Source: Streptomyces sp. NRRL S-337 | Lineage (GTDB): Bacteria; Actinomycetota; Actinomycetes; Streptomycetales; Streptomycetaceae | Length of the DNA stretch: 24,778 nt | Direction of reading: 5' to 3' | Assembly: GCF_000720175.1 (NCBI RefSeq) | Contig: NZ_JOIX01000102.1 | Location: 1-24,778, forward strand | Part shown: one piece after another, positions 14,562 through 21,563 of the stretch | Layout: each line of letters begins with the position of its first letter | How positions within the stretch are numbered: position 1 is the first letter of the stretch | The notes under the pieces: model-generated | What the model saw: the letters and a program-made list of their open reading frames with translations, nothing else | What the model was told of the DNA's origin: nothing | Database searches by the model: none | Translations under genes and position numbers: made by a program

Positions 14562-16316
14562 TCAGGGGCCCTCGCGCCAGTGGTTGGTGATCGGCAGCCG
14601 GCGGTCCTTGCCGAAGCCCTTCGCGGAAATCTTGGGGCCCGGCGGGTACTGCCGGCGCTTGTACTCGGCGTGGTCGACCATCCGCAGGACCCGGGTGACC
14701 AGCGCGGCGTCGTAGCCCTGGGCGACGATGTCGGCGTGGCCGCGGTCCCGGTCGACGTAGAGCTCCAGGATCCCGTCCAGCACGTCGTAGTCGGGCAGCG
14801 AGTCGGTGTCGACCTGGCCGGGGCGGAGCTCCGCGCTCGGCGGCTTGGTGAGGGTGTGCTCCGGGATCGGCGGGGTCCGGCCGCGGTCCGCGGCGGCCTG
14901 GTTGCGCCAGCGGGCCAGCTCGTAGACCACGGACTTGTAGACGTCCTTGATGGGGCCGTAGCCGCCCACCGAGTCCCCGTAGAGCGTCGAATAGCCGCAG
15001 GCCAGCTCGGACTTGTTGCCGGGGGCGAGGACCAGGTGGCCCTCCTGGTTGGAGATCCCCATCAGGGTCGTACCGCGCAGCCGGGACTGGAGGTTCTCCT
15101 CCGCGAGACCGGTCAGACCGAGCGAGTCCATGTAGGCGTCGAACATCGGCCCGATCGGGACCGTACGGAACGCCAGGCCGGTCCGGCGGGCGAGTTCGGC
15201 CGCGTCGCTGAGCGAGTGCTCGGAGGAGTAGCGCGACGGCATCGCCACCGCGTGCACCTGCGCGGCGCCCAGCGCGTCACAGGCGATCGTGGCGACGAGG
15301 GCCGAGTCGATGCCCCCGGAGAGACCGACCACGACGCTTCGGAAGCCGTTCTTGGCGACGTACGCGCGCAGGCCGACGACCAGCGCGGTGTAGATCTCCT
15401 CCAGGTCGACGAGGCGTTCGGCCTCCCCGCCGGGGCTCTCCGGCGGATACGCCGGCAACGGGTCGGCGGAGAGCACGAGGTGGTCCACGCGCAGTCCGTC
15501 GTCCAGGACACCGGCCGGCGGTTCCGGCGCCGCCGCGGGCAGGTCCAGGTCGACCAGCACACAGCCCTCCGCGAACTGCGGCGCCCGCGCGATCACCCCG
15601 CCGTCCTTGTCCACCACGATCGAGTCGCCGTCGAAGACCAGCTCGTCCTGAGCGCCGATCATGGCGAGGTAGGCCGTGGCGCAGCCGGCCTCCTGCGCCC
15701 GCTTGCCGACCAGCTCCAGACGGGTGTCGTCCTTGTCCCGCTCGTACGGGGAGGCGTTGATGGACAGCAGCAGCCCGGCCCCGGCACTGCGGGTCGCCGG
15801 CACCCGGCCGCCGTCCTGCCACAGGTCCTCGCAGATGGCCAGCGCGATGTCGATGCCGTGCAGCCGGACGACGGGCAGGGTGTCGCCGGGCACGAAGTAG
15901 CGGAACTCGTCGAAGACGCCGTAGTTGGGCAGGTGGTGCTTGGCGAAGGAGAGCGCGACCGTGCCGCGGTGCAGCACCGCGGCGGCGTTCTGCGGCGCGC
16001 CGGCCGGGCGTCCGTAGCGCGGCCGGTCCTGCTCGCAGCGGTCGAGATAGCCGACGACGACGGGGAGTTCGCCCAGGCCCTCGTCGGCCAGCCGGGCGGC
16101 CAGCGCCCGCAGCGCGGCCCGGCTCGCCTCGACGAACGACGGGCGCAGCGCGAGGTCCTCGACGGGATAGCCGGTGAGCGCCATCTCGGGGAACGCCACG
16201 AGATGGGCGCCCTGGTCGGCGGAGTGCCGGGTCCAGCGCACGATCGTCTCGGCGTTCTGCGCGAGGTCCCCGACGCAGGAATCGATCTGATTGAGGGCGA
16301 GGCGGAGTTGAGGCAC
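14562..16316 (-). CDS. nadE: Glutamine-dependent NAD+ synthetase
   Basis: A 584-residue two-domain enzyme that converts deamido-NAD+ to NAD+ using ATP and ammonia drawn from glutamine. The N-terminal nitrilase-type glutaminase (1-270) has its triad: Glu44 (AFPEMALTGYP), Lys126 (SFAKHHLPN) and Cys162 (ALAICEDLW). The C-terminal synthetase has the PP-loop GLSGGIDSALVATIA near residues 330-342 and NKSELACGYSTLYGDSVGGY downstream. Length matches the long glutamine-dependent form of actinobacteria rather than the short ammonia-only form. GTG 16316 is preferred because family members begin PQLRLALNQI right after the start. A TTG at 16346 would add ten unlikely residues. TACACT about 10 nt before the GTG could be a -10 box, giving a very short leader. 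Confidence 0.95.
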   Translation of the reverse strand: MPQLRLALNQIDSCVGDLAQNAETIVRWTRHSADQGAHLVAFPEMALTGYPVEDLALRPSFVEASRAALRALAARLADEGLGELPVVVGYLDRCEQDRPRYGRPAGAPQNAAAVLHRGTVALSFAKHHLPNYGVFDEFRYFVPGDTLPVVRLHGIDIALAICEDLWQDGGRVPATRSAGAGLLLSINASPYERDKDDTRLELVGKRAQEAGCATAYLAMIGAQDELVFDGDSIVVDKDGGVIARAPQFAEGCVLVDLDLPAAAPEPPAGVLDDGLRVDHLVLSADPLPAYPPESPGGEAERLVDLEEIYTALVVGLRAYVAKNGFRSVVVGLSGGIDSALVATIACDALGAAQVHAVAMPSRYSSEHSLSDAAELARRTGLAFRTVPIGPMFDAYMDSLGLTGLAEENLQSRLRGTTLMGISNQEGHLVLAPGNKSELACGYSTLYGDSVGGYGPIKDVYKSVVYELARWRNQAAADRGRTPPIPEHTLTKPPSAELRPGQVDTDSLPDYDVLDGILELYVDRDRGHADIVAQGYDAALVTRVLRMVDHAEYKRRQYPPGPKISAKGFGKDRRLPITNHWREGP

Positions 16317-16396
16317 CCCGCCAGTGTAATCGTCTTTCTGACGCAATGGGGGAGAGTGCGATGCGGGGGAGAGGCGGAGGGCCGGGTCCGGGCCCG

Positions 16397-16423
16397 GGCC
16401 GGCGTCCGGGGAGGGCGCCGGCC
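16397..16423. terminator. Hairpin terminator after the multicopper oxidase
   Basis: GGCCGGCG (16397-16404) and CGCCGGCC (16416-16423) form an 8-bp perfect stem with an 11-nt loop, 13 bp past the oxidase stop on the minus strand. It separates the oxidase from nadE, which lies downstream on the same strand. Confidence 0.7.
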
Positions 16424-16436
16424 GCCCGTCCGTCCC

Positions 16437-18458
16437 CTACGAGCGGTAGCCCAGGATCGTCATCATCCCCGACTCCGAGTGGTAGATGTTGTGGCAGTGG
16501 ACCATCCACAGGCCCGGATTGTCGGCGTCGAAATCGACCGCCAACCGCCGTCCCGGCAGCATGATCGTGGTGTCCTTCCGGGGCCCGCCGTGCGGCAGCG
16601 TGAAGTGGTGCCCGTGCAGATGCATCGGATGCCACATCCGGGTGTGGTTGCGGAAGACGATCCGCACCCGCTCACCGGACCGCACGGGATAGCGCTGGTA
16701 CGGGGAGTACGGCCGGCCGTTGATCGCCCAGTTGTACCGGGCCATGTTGCCGGTGAGGGTCATGTCGATGACGCGGTCGGGGCGGCGCGACGAGAGCCGT
16801 GCGGAGGCGGCCGCCTTGAGGCGGTCCGCGGTCATCAGCCTGCCGCGCAGCTCCCCGGGCCGGTCGGACGGGCCGGGCGCGGCGCCATGCCCGGTCCGCA
16901 GCACCGCCAGCGCGGAACGGTTCCGCTTGCCCTCGGCGAGCGCGGTCAGCGGGAAGACGCCGTCCTCGGCGGTGACCAGGACGTCGTAGCGCTCGCCCAC
17001 CCCGAGCAGCAGCGCGTCCGTCTTGGCGTGCCGTACGGGGTAGCCGTCGGTGTGGGTCACGGTCATCCGGTGGCCGCCGAGCGCGACCCGGTAGGACGTG
17101 TCCCCGGCCGCGTTGATGAACCGGATCCGGATCCGGTCGCCGGGCCGGGCGCGGAAGGTGTGCGGATGCCGGGCGGTACGGCCGTTGATGAGGTGGAACG
17201 GGTGGTCCACCGAGCCCGGGTCGCCCCAGAGCCGCCGGTGCCCGCCGAACAGCCGCCGCGCCGAGCCGTGCTCGTGCCCATGCCCGCGGCCGCGCCCGCC
17301 GCCGTGCCCGTGGTCGCCCTTGCCGTGCCCGTGCCCGTCGTGGCCGTGCCGGGTGGCGGTCCCGCCGCCGCCCTTCCCGTCGTCACCCATGTCCATGCCC
17401 ATGTGGCCCATGCCCCCGCCGTGCCGGCCCGCGCGCTTCAGGAAGGCGGCCAGTACGGCGTCCGGGGTGCGGCCGTCGATCCCGTCGATCCAGTCGTCGA
17501 TCAGGACGACCCATTCCCGGTCGTACGAGAGCGGCTCCCTGGGGTCCTCGACGATCAGCGGCGCGTACAGCCCGCGGTCCAACTGCACGCCGACGTGCGG
17601 ATGCAGCCAGTGCGTACCGGGCTGGTTGACCTTGAAGTGGTAGTCGTAGGAGCCGCCGGGCCGGATGGCCCGCTGGGTGAGGTCCGGGACGCCGTCCATG
17701 TCGTTGCGCACGTGCAGCCCGTGCCAGTGGACGGTGGTGGACTGCGGCAGGTGGTTGTGGAGGGTCAGCGCGATCCGCTCGCCCGCGGTGACCCGGATCT
17801 CCTTGCCCGGCAGTTCGTCGCCGTACGCCCAGGTCCTGACGGTCCGGCCGCCGCCCAGGTCGAGCCGGGTCGCGGCGGCGGTCAGGGTGAAGTGCCGGAC
17901 GGGTCCCGTGCCGCGCTCGCGCTCGCACTTGGCCACCTCGGGGCCGTCCGGGGTGACATAGCCCCGCGGGGGCCTCCCGCCGGAACCACCACCGCCGTGG
18001 GAGCCGTGCGTGCCAGGGGAATCGTGGGTGTCATGCGTGCCGTGGGAGCCGTGCGCGTCATGGTCCTTGTGGGTGCTATGAGGTGCCGGGCTGCCGGCCG
18101 CGCCGTGCAAGCCGTGGGAGCCGTGCGCGCTCGGGGACGTGTGGGGGCGGCGGGAGGGGTGGGAGCCGTACAGACCGGCCTTGAGGTCCGGGCCGGAGCC
18201 CGTGTCCGGCGTGCCGCAGGCGGCCAGCAGCCCGCTGCCGGCGACCGCGGCCCCCGCGCCGAGCAGGGCGCGTCGCGAGGGCGTCCGCGGGCCGGCGGGC
18301 CGAGCGTCGTCCGGCGCATCGGACCGGTCTTCCGGCCGTCCGTTTGACGGGCCTTTTGACGGGCCTTCCCAGAGGCCGCCCGACGGGCGTTCCGACGGGC
18401 GTTCCGACGGGTCACCGGACGGGTCATCGTGCAGGGCAGGGCGCTGCGAATCGCGCAT
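16437..18458 (-). CDS. Tat-exported multicopper oxidase lipoprotein, histidine-rich (copper tolerance)
   Basis: A 673-residue multicopper oxidase. All four copper-binding signatures are present: HWHG (244-247), HWLHPH (283-288), HPMHLHGH (610-617) and HCHNIYHSESGM (654-665), the last giving type-1 ligands Cys655, His660 and Met665. Residues 61-81 form a twin-arginine signal (SRRALLGAG) ending in the lipobox LAAC with Cys81, so the enzyme should be exported folded and lipid-anchored. Two His/Gly-rich insertions, about 100-155 and 347-398 (HGHDGHGHGKGDHGHGG), probably bind copper. Such enzymes oxidise Cu(I) or phenolic substrates outside the cell. The cytoplasmic tail before the twin arginines is very long (60 residues), partly built from a 12-bp DNA repeat. 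ATG 18458 has GAGGTG upstream; reading frames further upstream are not coding. A CsoR-like operator at 18773 fits copper induction. Confidence 0.93.
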   Translation of the reverse strand: MRDSQRPALHDDPSGDPSERPSERPSGGLWEGPSKGPSNGRPEDRSDAPDDARPAGPRTPSRRALLGAGAAVAGSGLLAACGTPDTGSGPDLKAGLYGSHPSRRPHTSPSAHGSHGLHGAAGSPAPHSTHKDHDAHGSHGTHDTHDSPGTHGSHGGGGSGGRPPRGYVTPDGPEVAKCERERGTGPVRHFTLTAAATRLDLGGGRTVRTWAYGDELPGKEIRVTAGERIALTLHNHLPQSTTVHWHGLHVRNDMDGVPDLTQRAIRPGGSYDYHFKVNQPGTHWLHPHVGVQLDRGLYAPLIVEDPREPLSYDREWVVLIDDWIDGIDGRTPDAVLAAFLKRAGRHGGGMGHMGMDMGDDGKGGGGTATRHGHDGHGHGKGDHGHGGGRGRGHGHEHGSARRLFGGHRRLWGDPGSVDHPFHLINGRTARHPHTFRARPGDRIRIRFINAAGDTSYRVALGGHRMTVTHTDGYPVRHAKTDALLLGVGERYDVLVTAEDGVFPLTALAEGKRNRSALAVLRTGHGAAPGPSDRPGELRGRLMTADRLKAAASARLSSRRPDRVIDMTLTGNMARYNWAINGRPYSPYQRYPVRSGERVRIVFRNHTRMWHPMHLHGHHFTLPHGGPRKDTTIMLPGRRLAVDFDADNPGLWMVHCHNIYHSESGMMTILGYRS
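18322..18429 (-). repeat. 12-bp in-frame minisatellite in the oxidase N-terminus
   Basis: Nine 12-bp units lie in register. Clear copies are GACGGGCCTTTT (18346), GACGGGCCTTCC (18358), GACGGGCGTTCC (18382 and 18394), GACGGGTCACCG (18406) and GACGGGTCATCG (18418); units at 18322, 18334 and 18370 are diverged. They encode four-residue repeats of the type ERPS, GPSK, GDPS in the tail before the Tat signal. Copy number could vary between strains without shifting the frame. Confidence 0.8.
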
Positions 18459-18561
18459 GGAAGAGAGCACCTCGAAACGGTGTCGGTGTGAGCAAGGTCG
18501 GCTGCGGGTCGGCTGACGGGGTTCCGCCGCGGACTCCCGGGGACGTCGGCGGCGGGGCGCG

Positions 18562-18717
18562 CTACCGGGCGCGCGGCACCGACGAGGGGGCGAGGAATAT
18601 GGGGCGCGGCGGCGCGGATATCGGCCACCGGCCGGGCAGCAGACCCGCGCGTACCGTCCCCGTGCACCACGGCAGCCGGCCGCACCACGCGGCGGCGGCC
18701 GTGCCCTGTGCACGCAT
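18562..18717 (-). CDS. Possible small ORF between copper operator and oxidase
   Basis: A 51-codon frame from ATG 18717 with an excellent ribosome binding site (GGGAGG, 6 nt before the ATG), placed just downstream of the copper-type operator and ending about 100 nt before the oxidase start. Most codons (about 45 of 51) end in G or C. The product starts MRAQGTAAAAWCGRLPWCTG, has two cysteines, a mildly hydrophobic N-terminus and a Pro/Arg-rich tail, and matches no family I know. It could be a copper-linked small protein or a regulatory leader peptide. Because high-GC DNA gives GC-rich third positions by chance, it remains tentative. Confidence 0.4.
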   Translation of the reverse strand: MRAQGTAAAAWCGRLPWCTGTVRAGLLPGRWPISAPPRPIFLAPSSVPRAR

Positions 18718-18772
18718 CGCGGACCTCCCGACGAGGACGGCGGACACCGGAGGGGGCCGCCGGTTCGCACCC

Positions 18773-18787
18773 TACCCCCGAGGGGTA
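18773..18787. promoter_or_regulatory. CsoR-type copper operator
   Basis: TACCCC-CGA-GGGGTA is a perfect 6-bp inverted repeat with a 3-bp centre, the form of operator bound by the copper-sensing repressor CsoR in actinobacteria. On the minus strand it overlaps TAGGGT (18774-18769), a likely -10 box pointing to the small ORF and the multicopper oxidase. No csoR gene is in the window, so the repressor would be encoded elsewhere. The remaining gap, 18788-18956, shows no clear element beyond AGGAG before the hydrolase. Confidence 0.7.
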
Positions 18788-18956
18788 TGACCCTCCACCG
18801 GAGCGCCGCCGAACGGGGCGTCGCCCGCCTATCCTTGGCCTTCCCGCCCCACCGGCGGCCCCTGGGCACGTCCGGCGCGGCCGGGAACCCCGTACGGCCG
18901 GCCGGGTCCGCCCGAGCGCCTGGATGTCCGTGACCGGTACAGGAGATCCCCCACCG

Positions 18957-19844
18957 ATGAGCAGCCACCGCCTCCCCACCCCCGGCCGGTTCGTGCGCGT
19001 CGACGGGGTCCCGCTGCACGTCGTGACGGAGGGCTCCGGCCCGCTCTGCGTGCTCAGCGGCGGCCTCGGCATGGCGTGGTTCGACTGGGACGCGGTCGCC
19101 GCGCTGCTCGCCCCCCACCGCACCGTCGTCCGCTTCGACCGCCCCGGCCTCGGGCTCAGCGCCCAGGCGCCCGCGCCGCCCACCCTGGCCGCCGAGGCGG
19201 ACCGGATCGCCCGGCTCCTCGACGCGCTCGGCCACCGCGGCCCGGCCACCGTCGTCGGCCACTCCCTCGCCGGGTTCCACGTCGAGGCGTTCGCCCGGCT
19301 GCACCCGGAGCGCTGCGCCGGAGTCGTCCTCGTCGACGGCAGCATCGAGGAGAACCCGCGACCCCTGCTGCCGCGGGCGGTGCGGACGGCCTGGGCGGGC
19401 GGGGTGGCCGGGGCGCTGTCCGCGGCCGGTCTGCCGCGCGTCCTGGGCCCGGCCGCCCGCCGCCTGGTGGGCCGCGCCTCGACGGTCGGCAGCCATCCGC
19501 CGCACCCCTGGGAGCGGGCCGGCTACCGCACCAGCCGGGTCGCCCGGGCCTGCGTCCTGGAGAACGCCACCTACCCCTACCAGGCCGCCGAACTCGCCGC
19601 GCTGCGCCGGGACCGCCCGATGCCGTCCGTCCCGGTGACGGTCCTGGCGGCCTACGACGGCAGCGAGACCGCCGGCCGGCTGCGCTGGCTGGAGCGGCAG
19701 CGGGCACTGGCCGCGGAGCTCGGCGGGCGGTTCGCCCTCGCCGCGCCCGCGGGCCACCTGGTGATGGCCGACGTCCCGGAATCCGTGGTCCACGCGGTCC
19801 TGGACCTCACCGGCACCGGCCGGGACGCCGCCCCGCTCGCGTAG
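18957..19844 (+). CDS. Alpha/beta-hydrolase
   Basis: A 295-residue alpha/beta-hydrolase fold protein of unknown substrate. The nucleophile elbow VVGHSLAG holds Ser103. DRPGLGLS at 61-68 is the usual loop before it, and LVDGS follows the nucleophile. AAYDGSE near residue 224 is a candidate for the acid residue. The catalytic His is in APAGHLVMADVPE near the C-terminus. No signal peptide is visible, so it should be cytoplasmic. ATG 18957 has AGGAG 11 nt upstream. An in-frame ATG at 18924 is possible, and the longer open frame back to 18708 overlaps the copper operator and is not coding. It is divergent from the oxidase, and whether copper affects it is open. Esterase, lipase and haloperoxidase-like activities are all possible. 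Confidence 0.85.
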   Translation: MSSHRLPTPGRFVRVDGVPLHVVTEGSGPLCVLSGGLGMAWFDWDAVAALLAPHRTVVRFDRPGLGLSAQAPAPPTLAAEADRIARLLDALGHRGPATVVGHSLAGFHVEAFARLHPERCAGVVLVDGSIEENPRPLLPRAVRTAWAGGVAGALSAAGLPRVLGPAARRLVGRASTVGSHPPHPWERAGYRTSRVARACVLENATYPYQAAELAALRRDRPMPSVPVTVLAAYDGSETAGRLRWLERQRALAAELGGRFALAAPAGHLVMADVPESVVHAVLDLTGTGRDAAPLA

Positions 19845-20174
19845 CCCCGTACGGCACCCGCCGCCCCCGCCCGGTCACCACCCGGCAACCGTCGGCGACC
19901 GGCGCGGAACGCCCCGCTCAACAGCTGGTCAACGGCCCCTCAGGGCGGCTTCAAGAGTGGACCAAGCGGGCCGATTGCCGCCGCCGGCTGCGCTGAGCTT
20001 GCTCGCTGCGGGAAAGGATGCGGGAAGGAAGCGGAGCGGGGGTTACGGGTCGACGGTTCTGGTTCAGGCCAAGGGTGCGTAATGTGACGGTAACCCCCTC
20101 ACGTGATACTGGTTGCCACGCGCGTCGTTCGACGTACGTGGACAGGCCGATTGACCTGCAAGGATTGGTGACCC
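19845..20174. promoter_or_regulatory. Regulatory region of glnA2-glnE
   Basis: This 330-bp gap carries the promoter of the glnA2 operon. GATACT (20105-20110) fits a -10 box, with GTGACG (20084-20089) as a weak -35 at slightly short spacing. GTAAT-N6-GTAAC (20079-20094) overlaps the -35 and resembles the paired half-sites bound by GlnR or MtrA in Streptomyces nitrogen genes. An inverted half-site GTTAC is at 20042-20046. AGGA at 20161-20164 is the ribosome binding site. Nothing distinct is seen in 19845-20040. Confidence 0.4.
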
Positions 20175-21536
20175 ATGGACAAGCAGCAGGAGTTTGTGCT
20201 CCGGACGCTGGAAGAGCGCGACATCCGCTTCGTCCGGCTGTGGTTCACCGATGTGCTCGGATTCCTGAAGTCGGTGGCCGTCGCGCCCGCCGAGCTGGAG
20301 CAGGCCTTTGACGAGGGCATCGGTTTCGACGGCTCGGCCATCGAAGGATTCGCCCGGGTGTACGAATCCGACATGATCGCCAAGCCCGACCCCGGCACCT
20401 TCCAGATCCTGCCCTGGCGCGCCGAGGCCCCCGGCACCGCCCGGATGTTCTGCGACATCCTCATGCCGGACGGCTCGCCCTCGTACGCCGACCCCCGGTA
20501 CGTCCTCAAGCGGATCCTGGCGAAGACCTCCGACCTCGGCTTCACCTTCTACACCCACCCCGAGATCGAGTTCTTCCTGCTCAAGGACAAGCCCGTCGAT
20601 GGCTCCCGGCCGATCCCCGGCGACTCCTCCGGCTACTTCGACCACACCCCGCAGAACGTCGGCATGGACTTCCGCCGCCAGGCGATCACCATGCTGGAGT
20701 CGATGGGCATCTCGGTGGAGTTCAGCCACCACGAGGGCGCCCCCGGCCAGCAGGAGATCGACCTGCGGTACGCCGACGCGCTCTCCACCGCCGACAACAT
20801 CATGACCTTCCGGCTGGTCATGAAGCAGGTCGCGCTGGAGCAGGGCGTCCAGGCGACGTTCATGCCCAAGCCGTTCTCCGAGTACCCCGGCTCCGGCATG
20901 CACACCCACCTCTCCCTCTTCGAGGGCGACCGCAACGCCTTCCACGAGTCCGGCTCGGAGTACCAACTCTCCAAGGTGGGACGCTCGTTCATCGCCGGCC
21001 TGCTCAAGCACGCCGGCGAGATCTCCGCCGTCACCAACCAGTGGGTGAACTCCTACAAGCGCATCTGGGGCGGCGCCAACCGCACCGCGGGCGCCGGCGG
21101 CGAAGCACCCTCGTACATCTGCTGGGGCCACAACAACCGCTCCGCCCTGATCCGCGTCCCGATGTACAAGCCCGGCAAGATGGGCTCCACCCGGGTCGAG
21201 GTCCGCTCGATCGACTCCGGCGCCAACCCCTACCTCACCTACGCCGTCCTGCTCGCCGCCGGCCTCAAGGGCATCGAGGAGGGCTACGAGCTGCCCGCCG
21301 GCGCCGACGACGACGTCTGGGCGCTGACCGACTCCGAGCGCCGGGCGATGGGCATCGAGCCGCTGCCGCAGAACCTCGGCGAGGCCATCGAGCTCATGGA
21401 ACGCAGCGAACTCGTCGCCGAAACCCTCGGTGAGCACGTCTTCGACTTCTTCCTCCGCAACAAGAAGCAGGAGTGGGAGGAGTACCGCTCCGAGGTCACC
21501 GCCTTCGAGCTGCGCAAGATGCTGCCCGTGCTCTGA
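20175..21536 (+). CDS. glnA2: GlnA2-type glutamine synthetase homologue (gamma-glutamyl-amine ligase)
   Basis: A 453-residue type I glutamine synthetase fold protein. FDGSAIEGFARVYESDM (51-67), THPEIEFF (127-134), SGMHTHLS (240-247), NRTAGAG near 302 and RVEVRSIDSGANPYL (340-354) are the ATP, metal and glutamate-binding regions. The C-terminal loop that carries the adenylylated tyrosine in regulated GSI enzymes (NLYDLP) is here SERRAMGIEPLPQN (387-400), without tyrosine, so GlnE should not modify it. In Streptomyces the GlnA2 group has been reported to glutamylate polyamines rather than ammonia; that role is carried over from the family. It is followed after 27 bp by glnE, as one operon. The start is supported by AGGA 10 nt upstream. 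Confidence 0.93.
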   Translation: MDKQQEFVLRTLEERDIRFVRLWFTDVLGFLKSVAVAPAELEQAFDEGIGFDGSAIEGFARVYESDMIAKPDPGTFQILPWRAEAPGTARMFCDILMPDGSPSYADPRYVLKRILAKTSDLGFTFYTHPEIEFFLLKDKPVDGSRPIPGDSSGYFDHTPQNVGMDFRRQAITMLESMGISVEFSHHEGAPGQQEIDLRYADALSTADNIMTFRLVMKQVALEQGVQATFMPKPFSEYPGSGMHTHLSLFEGDRNAFHESGSEYQLSKVGRSFIAGLLKHAGEISAVTNQWVNSYKRIWGGANRTAGAGGEAPSYICWGHNNRSALIRVPMYKPGKMGSTRVEVRSIDSGANPYLTYAVLLAAGLKGIEEGYELPAGADDDVWALTDSERRAMGIEPLPQNLGEAIELMERSELVAETLGEHVFDFFLRNKKQEWEEYRSEVTAFELRKMLPVL

Positions 21537-21563
21537 GCCACCGCGCCACCGAGAGGCTGGACC

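Noticed and set aside
14580..18347. 1255-codon plus-strand frame over nadE and the oxidase
   Set aside because: It is antisense to two well-supported genes and is low-complexity.
18459..19793. Upstream extension of the oxidase frame to more than 1100 residues
   Set aside because: It overlaps the hydrolase gene antisense and the copper operator, and ATG 18458 has its own ribosome binding site.
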